DNA of 64,000 nucleotides. It comes from Castanea sativa. Its lineage: Eukaryota > Streptophyta > Magnoliopsida > Fagales > Fagaceae. Below the pieces are notes generated by a model. The model did not search any database. It was not told where the DNA came from and saw only the letters and a program-made list of their open reading frames with translations. Position 1 is the first letter of the stretch, and each line of letters begins with the position of its first letter. The DNA is taken from assembly GCF_040712315.1 (NCBI RefSeq), contig NC_134017.1, positions 10,880,001-10,944,000 on the forward strand, given 5' to 3'. Of this stretch, positions 11,943-25,600 are shown in pieces. Position numbers and translations under genes: made by a program.

Positions 11943-14900
11943 TCAACTTGAGAATGATCTTGATTTGCCATTTCTTTGCCTACACATAGCAATGGAAAAT
12001 ATGATTATATAAGCAGGGCACAAAATAAAACAAACAAGCAAAAACGTCATCCTAAAAATGAAGCATACCAAAATGAATCCTTCTTTTCTTGTGCTAAAAA
12101 ATCTTCAAATGAAATGTCAGCAAAGTCTGTGTCCACGCTTTCCACCAGCTCCCCAGATTTTGCTTTCAATTCCATGGAAGCACTAATTTCGACCATCTTT
12201 CATAAGAGATAGAACATTAGAATCATCAGCATATCCTATGAAAGACCGGGTGCAGAAAGAGACACTAAAGGCTCCATCCCTTTTTTTACCCCTTAAAAGA
12301 TACTACAGACTCCATCTGGTTTGATAGAATTGAGGGAAGAGAAAGGATGTTTTGGCAGTTTTTTTTTTTGTTCATAAGAGAGTATTAGGAATGGAATTTG
12401 ACAAAGTTCACTATTATCAGTATTCAGTAAGACTTTAAAAGAGTGTGCAAAGAAAATGTTAATTCTGTAAATATAAGAATTAGCAATTACTTTAAGACTA
12501 AGTGTTGCATAGTAGAGGGCTACAAACTTCCCGGATGATTACTTGTCTACACAATTAGCTTCTATAAGCAGCTTCTACAGGAACTAGAAAGAGTATCCCA
12601 GTCTCCCAGACCAACCATCTATATTCAAGGCGTAAATAAAATATTTATTCAAAAAATAAGACTTAAATTTGTACCTTTTTGTATGCTGGCGAGAGTTTTA
12701 GCTGTTGTTGAAGCCAATTATAAACAAATGCATCCTCTTCTAGTCTCTTTTGTTCTAATTCTAGCTTGTATATCTGAAAAATCAAGGAATTAAATTTAAT
12801 CCACTTATGGAGGTGGCAAGATACTTGAAAACACATCAACTTCCTACAAATCCAAAAATTTAGTACCAACCTGTTGGCGGAGGCGGTCAAAGGAAGATCT
12901 GTCTGCCTTGAATAGTAGAGCCTTAGTAATAGTGAACTTACGTTGGATGACATCAGCCCTGTCATAGAAAAAAGGATAATAGAAATGTATTTGAGAAAAA
13001 GAGAATTGTAGATACCCAAAAATAAAAAATAAAAGGAGATACTAAATTTTGCAAGGAGTATTTCGGAAATCAGAAATTAATTGGAAAACTATCAGGTGAA
13101 ATTACAGTAGTCAGTGCTTTTAAAAACTCCATATCTTAAAAAGAAACTCAGAATAACCAAGTTTTTTGGGGTCAAGTGGGAAATTAGGAAGAAAATTTTG
13201 CCATTAACTAAACAATCAAGAAACTATTCCCAATATTCACTGTAATTATCAATAAGTTGTGAGCTTCTGAATGGCACATAACAGTATAGGTTTATATGCT
13301 TGAAGAACAAGTTGCAACGTACTAGGAGAGTCCTACCACAATGATTCCAATCCAAAAACATTTATGAAAGAAAACAAACATAATGGACAAACTTAGCTTC
13401 CACTAAATAATTTAGAACATACTTATGCTGTAGCTCACTTCTAGCCTCAACCAAGCAATTGGCAAAATCTCCAACCTGCAATATGTATACACAGAAAGTC
13501 ATGACAACCACAAAGGCTTGGTGATACATGTAAAGTCATCACAATTGCAGATACTTGGTGTTTAGATAAAAAAATTAGTCAATCATCCAATTTAAAAAAG
13601 GGAATGTATCTCACAAGTTTCATGAACTATAAATCAGAAAGACCATGGGATTAATCTTATCTTTTGAATCAGATTTTCTGAAATTTATCTCTCTCAAAGA
13701 TGATTACATTACAACAATAAGAATAGAATTAACATACACACAAAAAGAAAAAGAATAGAACACCTGTCATGTATAATACATATCCAAAAGAGGGATTGAA
13801 AATGAATAGTATTGACCTCAGATATTCTGTAGTGGCGGATACATGCAAACATAATTTTATAAATGGTGGTTCTTAGAAATCAAATCAAAACATCAAGGGT
13901 AAATAGACTCTGATATGATGTTGGTGAACCATCAATTGTCTTCAGGAAGAGAACAACAACATATCTTGAGCTGTGAGCAAAGCAATATTGTGTGTGTGTG
14001 TAAAAACTAGTTATAGGCTTTAATCTCATAGCTCAATCCTTATACATCTCATTGCCCTTGCAACAAAACATCTACAAAATCTTCTAAAGTTCATGTGTGC
14101 TGTGCATAAGGAGATATTTGCAGCCACAAGGACCAGTTCCCCAGGAAGACCTGAGTTTTCATTGAATTATGATTGTGTCTCAAAACATGAGCTTGGTACA
14201 AGATAAATGTATACTGATTTCAACCTCAGCCTTGAGACAACCTTCAAAATCCTTCATTACCTCTCCTTGAACCAAGACAAAGTGTAAGGCTCACAAATAA
14301 ATCACCCTGGCACAAGTTATTAGAAGGGAGCACCATTCTCCGTGCTCTAGAAGTAGCTAAGAATTACTCGACAGAGGCCCCATATACATTTGATAAATCT
14401 GCCACCACATATTGTAGTCCAATAATCAAGGTCTTGATATCAACTCATAAATAACATGTAGCTAACAATCCCATTCTCCACCTGGCCTAATTCCTCTTTA
14501 TTTGATTGAGCAATCTCTCTGCCTGCATTGACAACCTATCTGGTTGAAAGTTTTAACCCATCCCATCAACTATCTCCCTTCTTGTTGAAGTTTATCACAA
14601 ACCAACCATATTAAGCTTACATTTCCATGATTAAAAGTTTACAACAGCTAGAGCTCCCCCCCAACCAAAAAAGAAGGAATTTCTCATATCCCTGGCATGT
14701 ATTTATCTGCCATAGCACATATAAGAGGAGTAACTGAAACAAGCAGCAACCCAAATCCTTTAAGAGTGTTCCTTGTCACATTGCAAAAAATTGAAATGGA
14801 ATTTGAGTAATTCTACAAGCCTACAACTATCAAAAATTTTGCTATATAGAAATTTAGAAACTGACCTGTCAAACTTTTAAAACAAAAAACAAAATATAAT

Positions 14901-15817
14901 TAACAAATTTATTTATTATGTTATTGATGAGACACCGATTCCACTTATTGTCTCATCAGTTTCGAAGAAAAATATTTTTTTAATATAATTTGCAGTAACT
15001 CTTAGCATTTTCCATAAAATTGCACAAAGATCAGAACAGAAAACAAGACCAACTTCTAAGTCACCCTCACCAATAAGAAAGTCACAATTTTTAACATATT
15101 GGGTAGAAAAACAATAAATAAATAAAAAACCTGTGCCAGTGTCAATCCTTTGGTCTCATTGCACTTCACAAGCTCATCATACTGCTGCTTGATCCTCCTC
15201 TGCATGGCACTACTTGATGATGTAAACGGGTACAGACATACCAACTCCTGCTTGACCCGAGAATCCTGACCCGAATTTCCTCTTTCCACACACGGCCTCT
15301 CTTCACTACCACCACCACCACCACCTTCTTCAGCTAGTGAATTCACCCTCTTCTTCTTGGCCCTCTTCTTCTTTTTCTTCATCACCCTCTGATCCCCATC
15401 ACCCGGGTCCACACCATCCATATCCAGACCCGACCCGTTCGAATCCGGGTCACCACCTTTTTCCTCCCCAAACAAACAGTCCCATTTGGGAGAATCAGAG
15501 GGCAAGATCTCCAAAAGAAGCGAATGGCTCAAATGGGTCGGGTCATTTTCAACGACTGCACCCGATGTTTCATCCAAAGCACGCTCGAATTCCAACTGGT
15601 CGCTCTGAATTGTCTTCTGGGTATCCACCTTTTCTCGGTTCTGCTCAGGCTTCTTAAACCTTTTGTACGTGGAGTACGAGATAACCAACAGAAAGAAGGT
15701 GAAGAAGAAGACCAAGAAGCAAAAATAAAACATGGGTTTGTATATTTGCGAGTGATTCTCTATCGAATTCGGAAAATTAGGCTCAGAATTTGACATAAAC
15801 GAAAGCACAGCCGCCAT
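11943..15817 (-). CDS. Single-pass membrane protein with basic cluster and helical C-terminus, function unknown, 6 exons
   Basis: Exons in transcript order: 15817-15131, 13475-13423, 12958-12871, 12773-12675, 12196-12069 and 11979-11943. All introns are GT-AG and the frame is preserved to TGA at 11945-11943, giving 363 residues. Residues 29-48 form one strongly hydrophobic helix followed by YKRFKK, so the rest is probably cytosolic. Residues 80-145 are acidic and Gly/Asp/Ser-rich. Residues 147-157 are a Lys/Arg cluster, followed by a six-Gly run. From about residue 205 (MQRRIKQQYDELVKC) the protein is helical and charged, likely a coiled coil, across exons 2-4. The C-terminus reads SFEDFLAQEKKDSFWQRNGK. 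I do not recognise the family. Precise splicing and an uninterrupted frame argue for a real gene. The ATG sits just after an antisense-visible (GA)n 5'UTR. Confidence 0.85.
13476..15130 (-). other. Long first intron (1655 bp) of the membrane-protein gene
   Basis: Bounded by a GT donor at 15130-15129 and an AG acceptor at 13477-13476. No gene or clear mobile element is seen inside. A (TG)n run lies near 13990-14001. Confidence 0.6.
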
Positions 15818-15829
15818 TGAGACGAGAAA

Positions 15830-16060
15830 CAGAGAGAGAGAGAGAGAGGGTTTTTGTCTGTGATTGTGTAACTAAAAAAATGTTGTACTTGGAGGTTCTG
15901 TTTGTGTTTTTTATAGTACAGTACAGTGTTTTTGAAGGTTCCACATTTGATGATACCGGCGAATGATGTTTTTTCTATGTTGTTTCTCTTTCTTTTGTTG
16001 TTGTTGTTGCTGCTGCTTTATCTGTGGGACACAAAAACAAAAACAAAAACAAAAACAAAA
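15830..16060. repeat. Simple repeats upstream of the minus-strand gene
   Basis: (GA)n at about 15832-15848 (CT-rich on the gene's strand, a typical 5'UTR patch), (GTT)n/(GCT)n near 15995-16018 and (ACAAAA)n near 16034-16060. These produce spurious poly-Gln and poly-Phe frames on both strands. Confidence 0.7.
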
Positions 16061-16299
16061 GTGAAAAGAAAGATTGAGAAGGACTAGGGTGACGGTGGGC
16101 TTTGATGTGTGTGATTTTTTTTTTTTTTTTTGGTTGTTGTTGTTGTAGTGGAAAACTGACTGATTTACAGCCGTGTGAAATGAGCTTTGAAAGGTCAACA
16201 ATACCGTGTGGTGTGGTCCTCTTGTTCAAATTCAAAAAACAAAACAAAAAAAACACATGTGATTGGGAAGTAAAATTGGATCAAAGTTTATAACCCTAG

Positions 16300-17190
16300 G
16301 ACCACTTCAACAATAAAAATTCTCACTTTTATGATACTCTTTAAAAGCATTTTAAGGTTCCAAGTAGTTTGATTATTAAATTTTTTGTAGTCGAATCTAA
16401 ATTCAAATTTTTTTTTTGGTATTTATCAAAAGGAAAACAAATAAGGTTTATGTAGTTGGGGTTTTCAAATACAACTCTAAAAAAGACTTTTAAAATTTGT
16501 TTTTGAAATTAAAGATTACATTATGTTTTGGTGTTTTTAAATTAGAAATTTTTTTATAAATAATTATTGTAAAATAATTTTTAGAATATAACAATTTGAA
16601 AACTTGTTTGATTATTAAAAAATATCAAAAAATATATTTTTTGTGGTAATTTAGCCTTTTCACACTAACAACCAACGCCGGAGTCCAAGACCACAACCAG
16701 ACTTCAGTTACAACTAGCCACATATGAAGGATCGCAACTTTTTTCTTTATCTTTTTTTGACTAACTCACGTGAATTGGTGATGTCATTTTAAATTCTCAT
16801 TCAAAATAAGCAGTTCTACTAATATTATTTGTGTTACCCATATCAAGGGTTGTATATTTGGGATTGTTGCTTATTTTAATTTATGAAAATAATATGAAGA
16901 CCATACTCAATGACATTTGCAATTAATCATCAAATATGCATATTTATGTCATATAAATATTTTTGATGAATTTATTTTTATATAAATTAATTAATACCTT
17001 TTCTTTAGTGCTTACCCAATATTATTATAACCAACAGGCTTTGAATTTTTATTAGAATTTAGATAGTAGAAAACTGTTTTCCTCAGAACTTTTTCCCAAC
17101 ATATTTATATGCTTTTTTCTAGTATATACATATATAGCTAGCATATAGCCAAGCAATAGATTTTGGTTTCTATATAATTTGATTTTATAA
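16300..17190. other. Intergenic AT-rich DNA, no gene seen
   Basis: No domain-bearing frame and no clear element termini. Confidence 0.4.
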
Positions 17191-17193
17191 TAG

Positions 17194-17195
<2 letters not shown>

Positions 17196-17233
<38 letters not shown>
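17196..17233. repeat. (AT)n microsatellite
   Basis: Uninterrupted AT dinucleotide repeat of about 38 bp. Confidence 0.9.
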
Positions 17234-17236
<3 letters not shown>

Positions 17237-17357
17237 ACAACAAAATTTAATCCAATCATACGTTAATCTATTTAACTTTGATTATTGAAGGTTTGTTCGA
17301 GGAAAAAGTTTCCACAGATAATCAATGCTCTAAGTGCCTTTTGGTTATAACACTGAG

Positions 17358-17403
<46 letters not shown>

Positions 17404-17406
<3 letters not shown>

Positions 17407-18113
17407 TTAAATTCAATGAGAACAGGGTGTAAACTCTTTAGTTTACACCAACTAATAAAGACATGCCACATCAATCTTTTACTTAAGTTCATTGTAAAAT
17501 TAATACATCCTAATATAGTTATAAAATCTCAAAAAAAAAAAAAAAACCTTTTTCGTGTTTTCCTTAAAATCTCAATCCCTCGTCAGCTCATGTGTCTCCA
17601 GCCACAATCCTCGCTAGACTTCTGTTTGCCACTGCACTACCTCACTGAACCTCCGTTAGCTGCCACACTAAATCCCCGGACCTAGGTGATTTGCCCTTGA
17701 TAATATTTGTGGGTTTTTGCTATATTTTGATTTATTTGGGCGTTGCTAGATTTTGATATCTTCACTGTTTGGGTATTGCTATTTTGAAATAAGATTAAAT
17801 TCCTATTGGATGAAGTCTGTTAGGAATCTGCAGCTTTACAAATAATTGAGATTTGTGTGGGTCACGCTTTACAAATAATTGAGATATGTTGGGAAGTTGA
17901 AGGCTTGGCAATTTATTATGAGTGCGTTGCTATATTTTGATATCTTCACGGCTTGGTAATTTTTTTTTTTTGTTGAGAAAGGACGGCTTGGCAATTGAGA
18001 TATGTTGCTAAGATGTATTGATTTTATAATAAGTTTAAGTAAAAGTTTGATATGACATGTCTTTATTGGTTGGTATAAACTAAAGAGTTTACACTCGGTC
18101 TTTCATGAATTTA

Positions 18114-18117
<4 letters not shown>
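17404..18117. mobile_element. Long-TIR DNA element inserted in an AT microsatellite
   Basis: The left end (from 17404, GATTAAATTCAATGAGAAC) and the inverse of the right end (to 18117) match for about 110 bp, including GTGTAAACTCTTTAGTTTA and CAATAAAGACATG-like text. The element is about 714 bp, with (TA)n directly outside both ends (17361-17402 and 18119-18147), consistent with insertion into one AT tract. The interior holds two direct repeats of TTTTGATATCTTCAC and two of CTTTACAAATAATTGAGAT. Long TIRs without coding capacity suggest a non-autonomous Mutator-type element; the class is inferred. Confidence 0.75.
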
Positions 18118-18146
<29 letters not shown>

Positions 18147-18149
18147 TTG

Positions 18150-18744
18150 ATGAGAAGTTTATTTTTAAGAATATAATTGTACTTTAAAAAAAGGCTGAAT
18201 TAAAAAAAAACTATGCTATAAAAATAAGTATATAAAGTATTAACTAACGGAAAATACTTATTCAAACGGACCATTAAAAACTAATTTTAAACACCTCTCA
18301 AAATGGACTCTTTCTCTCCTTCTCAAAAAAAAAGAAAAGAAAAAAAGAATGGACTTTTTCTCTTTCTCAAAGAGAATGGACTCTTTCTTTTGGAGAGAGA
18401 CAGAGAGGTCTTTATTGCCAAATGGGTCATGCACTCAAGATTTAGCGACTGTGTCTTCATCTTATTAAAAATTATTTTTCGCTCAAGAAGGTTTTATTAT
18501 TATTTTTTTTTTATAACTATTTTTCAAGGGTTGTCATAAGGTTTTAAACTAATTTTTTAAAGGAGTCATAAGGTTTTAAACTTGACCCTTTGAATGTCAC
18601 ATATTTTTATAATTATTTTAAAATTATAATAAGTATAAAAACACAATTTTTGTCATAATTTAGATTATGAATAGTGAAAAAAGTGATATAATTCATGTAA
18701 AATAGTCTATCATTTTAATAAATTGTTTACAAAAAAAAATTTAG
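18150..18744. other. Intergenic AT-rich DNA with small local duplications
   Basis: The phrase AATGGACTCTTTCTCT and variants repeat three times at 18302-18390. The frame at 18303-18539 arises from this repeat. No gene seen. Confidence 0.4.
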
Positions 18745-18764
18745 TTTCTTCTTTAGAAAGTTTC

Positions 18765-18925
18765 AACTAGTTTCTTTTTTAGAAAGTTTCAACTTACGAC
18801 GTTCGCTTCTGATGATAGCTCTTTATCATCAGACAAAAACATCAATTAGTTTTTAGTGTAAGTGGATATTGAACACCAAATCTTTTATTTAACTATCAAA
18901 GATTTAATCAATTGAGTTAAAAAAA
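18765..18925 (+). repeat. Dispersed repeat, copy 1 of 2 in the window
   Basis: Shares phrases and their order with 48935-49150: CAACTTACGACGTTCGCTTC, a TTATCATCAGAC-like stretch, GTTTTTAGTGTAAGTGGATATT, and an ending with ATCAATTGAGTTAA. I believe this is a common plant interspersed repeat, but its class is not secure. Confidence 0.55.
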
Positions 18926-19369
18926 GTTTATACTATTTACTAAATAAATAAATAAATAATGCTAAAAGTTATGTCCTAGATTTTATTGTTAAAATAAGTT
19001 GTTGATGTTGAAGGTGGAGTCTACATTTTTGACGGTTTCGAAAGCATCACATCCATCCAGGTTAATGGTCAACTGGAACGACCATATGATGTAATGACTT
19101 TCCTAGTTAAGGTACATTAGTTAGGTCAAATTGTAGAGTGAGCAACAAGCAATGTAATCGTAGTTCCAAATCACCATTCAAAAAACCTTATTAATCTACT
19201 GCCTTACGTAATCTCTAGTGTCGGCCAAAGTGACCATTGCCGTGATCGAATAGTAATAAGTGTCTGGCCCCAATAATGGTTAAAGGTTTTTTTTTTTTTT
19301 TTTTATTTAAATTTTAAAATGAAAAAGGGTAAATGATATTGTTAAAGCAACAATAAACAAAATATAGAG

Positions 19370-19790
19370 TTTATTCTGAAATTTTTTTTGGCTATAAATT
19401 TAGTTGTAGTCTAAAATTTTTTTTAAAAAAAAAATCTAACAATTGAATTTCATATTATTTATGTTCTTAAAACAGGCGTCAAATTTTGTACTAATTACAT
19501 AATATTTACTATTCGATATATAAATTTATTTTTTATGCATACTTTTAGAATACAATAGCTTAGTTCATAAAAAAAAGAAAAAAAGAAGAAGAAGAATACA
19601 ATAGCTTAGAAATTGAAATATTTGATTGTAATAGAGCTAATGATTTTTGAAGTTTTAAAAAATTTGTAAGGAAGAAAGATATAAAAAGAAAATATAATCT
19701 AATAGCAAATTTATCAGGATTAATATCCAAAAAAAGATATTCAGCAAAATTTAGTTACAACCAAGTTTATAGCTGAACTATATTAATTAT
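19370..19790. mobile_element. Decayed copy of the MITE family seen at 60252-60640
   Basis: Interior text (ATGTTCTTAAAACAGGCGTC, TCAAATTTTGTACTAATTAC) and the end-like phrase AAATTTAGTTACAACCAAG parallel the better-preserved element at 60252. Ends are too diverged for a target duplication to be called. A (TTA)n run follows at about 19783-19808. Confidence 0.45.
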
Positions 19791-19809
19791 TATTATTATT
19801 ATTATTATA

Positions 19810-21580
19810 ATGATATGGAAAAGAGTAAAATGATACTTAAAGAAACAGTAAACAAAACAAGACCCAAAAAAAATGAGATAAGTGTCAAGAAGATACTCTT
19901 AATTTGGCCAAATCAAAGCAAAAAAAAAAAAAATTGACCAAATCAAAGGACGTTACAAGGAAACAAAAGTATGGTATCTACGAACTTGGTTTCAATTTGA
20001 ATGGGGCTACTCCATGTTGCAAATGTAGAATGCTGAAGTGCTCACTCATGAACAAATACAAGCCCAACACCCATCTATGAAGTAAACTCTAGCGGGACCG
20101 AGACCTACAACTATGTTGCCCAAACCTCTTGTTTGGGAAAAGCCCAGTCCTGCATTTGCAGGTTCTAGGAATTCTTTTGCTACTCTTCTGGGTCTTATGA
20201 GATTTGGGCTAAGAATATAGTATGTCATTTCCATGCGTATTTGATATTGGAACTTGATGCATTAGACAAGGGGGGATGAGTTTGGGCCTTTGGGGCAGAA
20301 GCCACTGCTTGGACTAATTTGGGTGGGTTTTTATTAGAATAGCATTAATTTTTTCATTGAGATATGGGCTTATATTAAGCTGGTCTATATTTGGGCTGAG
20401 CTAAGTGGCTAACTGAATAAAATGTTAACCTGAGATTGGGTTAAACCTAGGCTTTCCAGACCCAATGGAGAGACCCATATTCAGAAAATCAAGGAATTAA
20501 ATAAAATTCTCTTACTCCAATCCATGCACTGCATGGTGAAAATGATATGAAAAAAAAAAAATATAGCTAATTTTTGTAATCTCCTGTTGTGCCATGAGAG
20601 CAAGTGTTCTAGATTCTTTTTTTAATTCCCATATGATTTTTGTAGTACATTTATTTAAGATAAGAAAACCTTACATTGCATTATTCACGTTTGCAATTTA
20701 TTCTAAGAAATTTGGAAATTGTTTTTAGCAAAAAAGATTGGCTATTTAACGATTGGACTTGTTAGGGAACTTTACTTTTTCATTATTATTTTTGTTTTGT
20801 GGTTGCAAAACTTGATTACTCTAGTAAGATTTAAGAGGTGATTGGTAGGCAATCTTACAAGTATAAATTGTCAGAATTCATCATGTGTGTGTTGAAATTT
20901 TCTTGTGCTTCGCGTGGACTGTGACCAGTGTCATTAATAATAATTGATTATGTATAAAAGAATTAAGATGAAAAAGAAGCTCATATTAAGAGAGGGACAC
21001 GGCTTGTGTCCAATGCATTAATACATAGGACATATTGGGATATAAACACATGTTCAGTTTAGACATGTGTCTTTATCCTAACGTGTCCAGTGCAACTAGT
21101 GCACTGCACACAATCCCAACATTAAGAAAGAAAGAGATGACATAAATTGGGAGCTGTAACTAAATTTTAAGATTTTTTTCCTTTCCTTTTTCTGTTTAGG
21201 TAACTTATTAAAAAACTTAGGCTTTAGACATTATTCAAGGGTGTATTTGATTTGGTTCAAACAAAGTACTGAATAAATTCCCTCTTTCATCTTAAATATT
21301 ATGCTAACATAACCGATTGTTGCAAAATATGTGGTCTATATGACTCTCACTAAGTTAGTAAAAGGTCGGCATAGAGTACTGCTTTTAAAATTTTTCTATT
21401 GCATTGCTTAAGGATATTTGCAGACGAGACCACAAAAGGCTATCACATTACAAATTTTCTTTTGATATGATAAACTATATCGTAATACTTTTCTTTCATT
21501 TCGTTACTTCGAAGGTTCTATGATGACATTTCCATCTTAATAATATTAACTCTCACAACTATAACTAAAGTTTAGATTTA
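19810..21580. other. Intergenic, no gene seen
   Basis: AT-rich DNA. The block at 19990-20470 is richer in GGGCT/GCCCA words and may be an old transposon remnant, but I could not find termini. The minus-strand frame at 20046-20234 has no recognisable domain. Confidence 0.35.
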
Positions 21581-21589
21581 TCATTTTGT

Positions 21590-21910
21590 AGTCTTTTTGG
21601 ACAACGACACAACTTGTAACCCATAGGTCTAATGAGTCTTTAATGGAATAAAAAAAGTTGGTTTCTTCATTTATTATGAATGTATGGTCTAATGAGTCAT
21701 CAATGGACTAAAAAAAGTTGGTTTCTTTATTTATTATAAATTTCACTGCTATTTGCTTTTCACAAAAAAAAAATAAAAAATCCAAATTTCTTTTTAACAC
21801 ACGAAAGTAGAGTTGCATAAATAGAACCTACTTTGGAAATCTCTTTCAGTGTGATTATAGTTGCATAAATACAACCTACTTTGGATATGTCTTTCATTGT
21901 GATCACTGAT
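21590..21910. repeat. Two adjacent short tandem duplications
   Basis: A unit of about 66 bp containing GGACTAAAAAAAGTTGGTTT is duplicated at about 21626-21740. A unit of about 60 bp containing GTTGCATAAATAGAACCTAC is duplicated at about 21812-21905. They are independent of each other. Confidence 0.65.
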
Positions 21911-22655
21911 CAAAGCATATAAAAGACCAATATATTATTTATATAAATTTTAAGGTGAAATATTGGAGGAAATTAAAAGTTAAATAAAAATTGTCTATTT
22001 CAAGTAGGCTCATAAATATTTTCATTTGTTAGGTTTTATCATTTTTTTCCCCATTTTACATTCCATGTTAGAAGAAGGTAGGAGTAAGTTTTAAAGAGTT
22101 AGTACCTTATGTTTCAGTTATTGTTGTTAATTCTTATCGTAAATTCAGTGCATGCAGAAACAAGAGAGCCCATCACAACTAAATGCCGTAGATTAAATGC
22201 AAGTCTTTTTTTTTTTTTGGAGGAATGCAAAACAAATAAAAAAGCATGATAATTTTATTAGATTTGACACCTTTCTTACAAGAAAATGAAACATAACATT
22301 ACAGGAACCAGAGGCTTCCAATTCTAAAACTAAAAAAAAAAAAAATTGCACATGGACTCAATTAGTATCATCTCGATGTGCTCTTGACCAATCCTTTCAC
22401 TTCTACCTTCATGTAACACGCAGGCCACCAATCAAAACAATGGCTAGTATATACATATAACTTATCAACTACTATTTTCACAATCCGTATATGCTTTTAG
22501 CCAGTGTGTGTTGTATATTTGTACAACTTCACCCTGGAAAAGCCAAAATGAATGGTCATGGTGCTCTGGACGTGTAGATAATTTACCCAAAAATATTTCA
22601 GCTGAAATTTCTGTATTGGGGTCTTGGCAAAATCAATGTAGGACCTTTATTCACT

Positions 22656-25600
22656 TCAGCTACAAACAGCCTCCACTGAGAGTTTCTTCATGACATTTGG
22701 ACATGGATCTCCTCCAAAATTTTCAGGATCTACAGTGACTGAGCAGGAGTTCTGCCCAACACAACTCTGCAAGAAGAACTAGTTGTTTAAGCAATCAAGT
22801 ACGAAAGCATAAGAAAGTGAGCATGAAGGCCAAAAAGTTTAGTTGGTCTGCAGATTCAACACTTCAGATTATTTAAAAGATGAAAACTTTCAAAAGTTAT
22901 GCAGCTAAGTTGGAGCACCGTCCAAGCATTAAAATTAGAAGCGGGCATCTATTATAGTATGTATGGCATTATTTATATATTTCTCCGGAAGAGGGCATGA
23001 GACTATCATTTAGCATCTTGACTTGGTACAGCAATGGAATATGAAGAAGCAAGGGCAAAAAAAGATGGCATAAGTAAAGCAAGATTGTAGTATACCCTTT
23101 GAAAAGCATCATATGATTTGTGGGCATGACAGCTTCCCTCGCGGAAGCTTCCACAAGCACCTTCTGGTGTTCCAAAGCTAGCAAACTTTATTGAAGAAAT
23201 TTTCTGGCCAGGGCCACACCATAAATGAGCTTTAGGTCTAATTGGTTTACTAACTTTACCAATGGCTTGCATGTGCCAACTCATGAGGTTTGGCTGCCAC
23301 TCAAAGATATCAGCACATACACTATCAATTTCCCTTCTAACTAAAAATATCCCATTTGGGTCTCCTGCCAATTCTTCGAAAACAACCAGCAAATTCCCTG
23401 TTGGTTTTAGCCACGAATGAGGAACATGATACCTGAAATTTATTAGCATTTATAAGTTCCCAATAGTTCATTATCAGCACAACAAAGCTCTAAAGTGATA
23501 CAACTTTTCTCTTACCATCTTTGGGAAGCCTCACCACAATTACTTAAGCATTTCTTCTCATCATATGTTCCAGCATAATTACATTCACCACAAGTACCAG
23601 ATGCTTTATAAGCAGGCCAGTAGCGGCCAACACTCTGTCCATTTATCCATACTTGACCTTTACCCATGCTGCCCAAATCCAAGGCCAATGGGGCGTTTCC
23701 AGCTGGAGCATTGAACGTAGTCTGAAACATGACACAAGGATGTCAGTTCTGGCCTTAGCAGCAAAGTGCCGCTTAAATGGGTTTGCTTGCATAATCCTTA
23801 TTATATGAAAACTTGTCTGATATAAATTTCTATCTTAATTTTCTTTTTTCACAAGAAAAGTTGTAATTCAGCTAGAACTCCAAACATAACTTATGTTTAT
23901 TTTTAAGAACTAAAAACAAGATATAAGAAAGTGCCAGACCAAGAATACCACAATTATGTCACTAATTATATCTTGATGGAACCCCTAAGCAAGGCCTTAC
24001 AAGGTTCACTAATAATAAGAAGCTTTACGTAAGGTTTGAGAAACTCACTTTGTACCATGTCAGTGGCTGCCTTTGGGCCACTAAATATCCCTCAATCCAC
24101 TCAACAGAGGAACTTCCACTAAGTGAATGAAGGCTCAAGTCTTCTCCTTTAAGACCGATCTGATGGAAAACAAGAAATTAAGTGAATCTGTAGCATTTCA
24201 GGGAAAGAATACAGAATATATGTTTGAAGACAAACCTTGTAAGACCACTTCTGCCATGACAAGTCTCTTCTCCCCTCGTTAAGACCACTCAATGAAATTG
24301 GACCAAGAACACCAGCATTCCATGTCTCAAAATGTGGACCAACATTCTGAACATATTACAGACAGCAGGAAAGACAAAAAGGTTAAATTGAAAATGACCA
24401 TGCACATTGTTCACAAAAAATCAGATGTGTGTGTGTGTGAGAGAGAGAGAGAGGACAAACCGGGAGACCAACAGCAACACTTAGAAGTGAAATTTTGTTA
24501 ATACCAGCTCTCAAATTCACACCTTCACTAAATGTTAGTTTTGGGTTTTCTAGACTTCCATAGGCAGTTCCTGATAAAAATCAAGAAAGTAACGTGTTAA
24601 AGAGGGCAGAACACAAAGTGATTAAGCACTATTAGTTAAAGTAATATTGTTTGTTCAGGTTGTGTTTGAAAGCATACAGAATGATATGACTATAAGCAAG
24701 CACTATCAATGAAAGTGACTAAACAAAATTCCTTTCATCATTGCTGTGGCCATTGGAAGTTACTATCCATAGAAGTTGGTTAAGAAAATGCCTGAAACAG
24801 GCAATATGCTGCCTACCTGATAGTTGATCATTGATGAAAACATGCAAAGCATGGCCAGCAGATAAGACTGTAAGATAAGGATAATATCCACTCTTCAGAA
24901 ATTGTTCATTGGCGTCAATCTTAACACTGGGGAGGAAAAATAATACATTTAAAAGATTGGATATCCAAAGGGCATATGAAATTTATAAGAAAATATTTCG
25001 TTAACAAACACCCCCCCCCCCCTCACCCCTCAAAAAAAAATACTATGTATGGGCTTATGTTACTCACTCTGTCGAGTACCACAAATAGTCAGAGGCATCT
25101 CTTGTTGTATTTATCTGCTCCAACAACCCAACCATTGTGAAAGAACTGTCATCAGAGGAGGTTGTCTCATCGTTGTATGACTGCCAGGAGAATCCTCCAT
25201 GAACAGGAACCCGAGTCATCTTCATTAGTGAACTTTGGGCACCAACCTGACAGAAATTTTGGTATAAATTATCGAAGTTTGTTTACCAGGAAGCTTCTGA
25301 CAGGAAAATCCTCTTTTATGAGGAAGATCAATATATAAGTTAAAAAACACAAAGCAGTGAGATACTAGACATAAGTATCATGTGGAAATATGAACGTATC
25401 TTACAATACCCTCTAATAAATATTCAAAGAAATCAAAACTTATTTGGTAGAGCTAACATTTGCATTCTATGTAGTAAATCACAAATATTTTTTCAAGGTA
25501 GCGTGCATACGCTCGGACCAGAGTAAGTCTCAAGTACTGACAACCATGACCAATGAAATTCAACAGAGTATCAAAAGCCTTTTTTCTCACCCTGGCAGTA

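Noticed and set aside
15337..16293. Frames with Ser/Pro-rich, poly-Gln or poly-Phe translations
   Set aside because: Antisense shadows of the membrane-protein exon 1 or products of (GTT)n, (ACAAAA)n and poly-T repeats.
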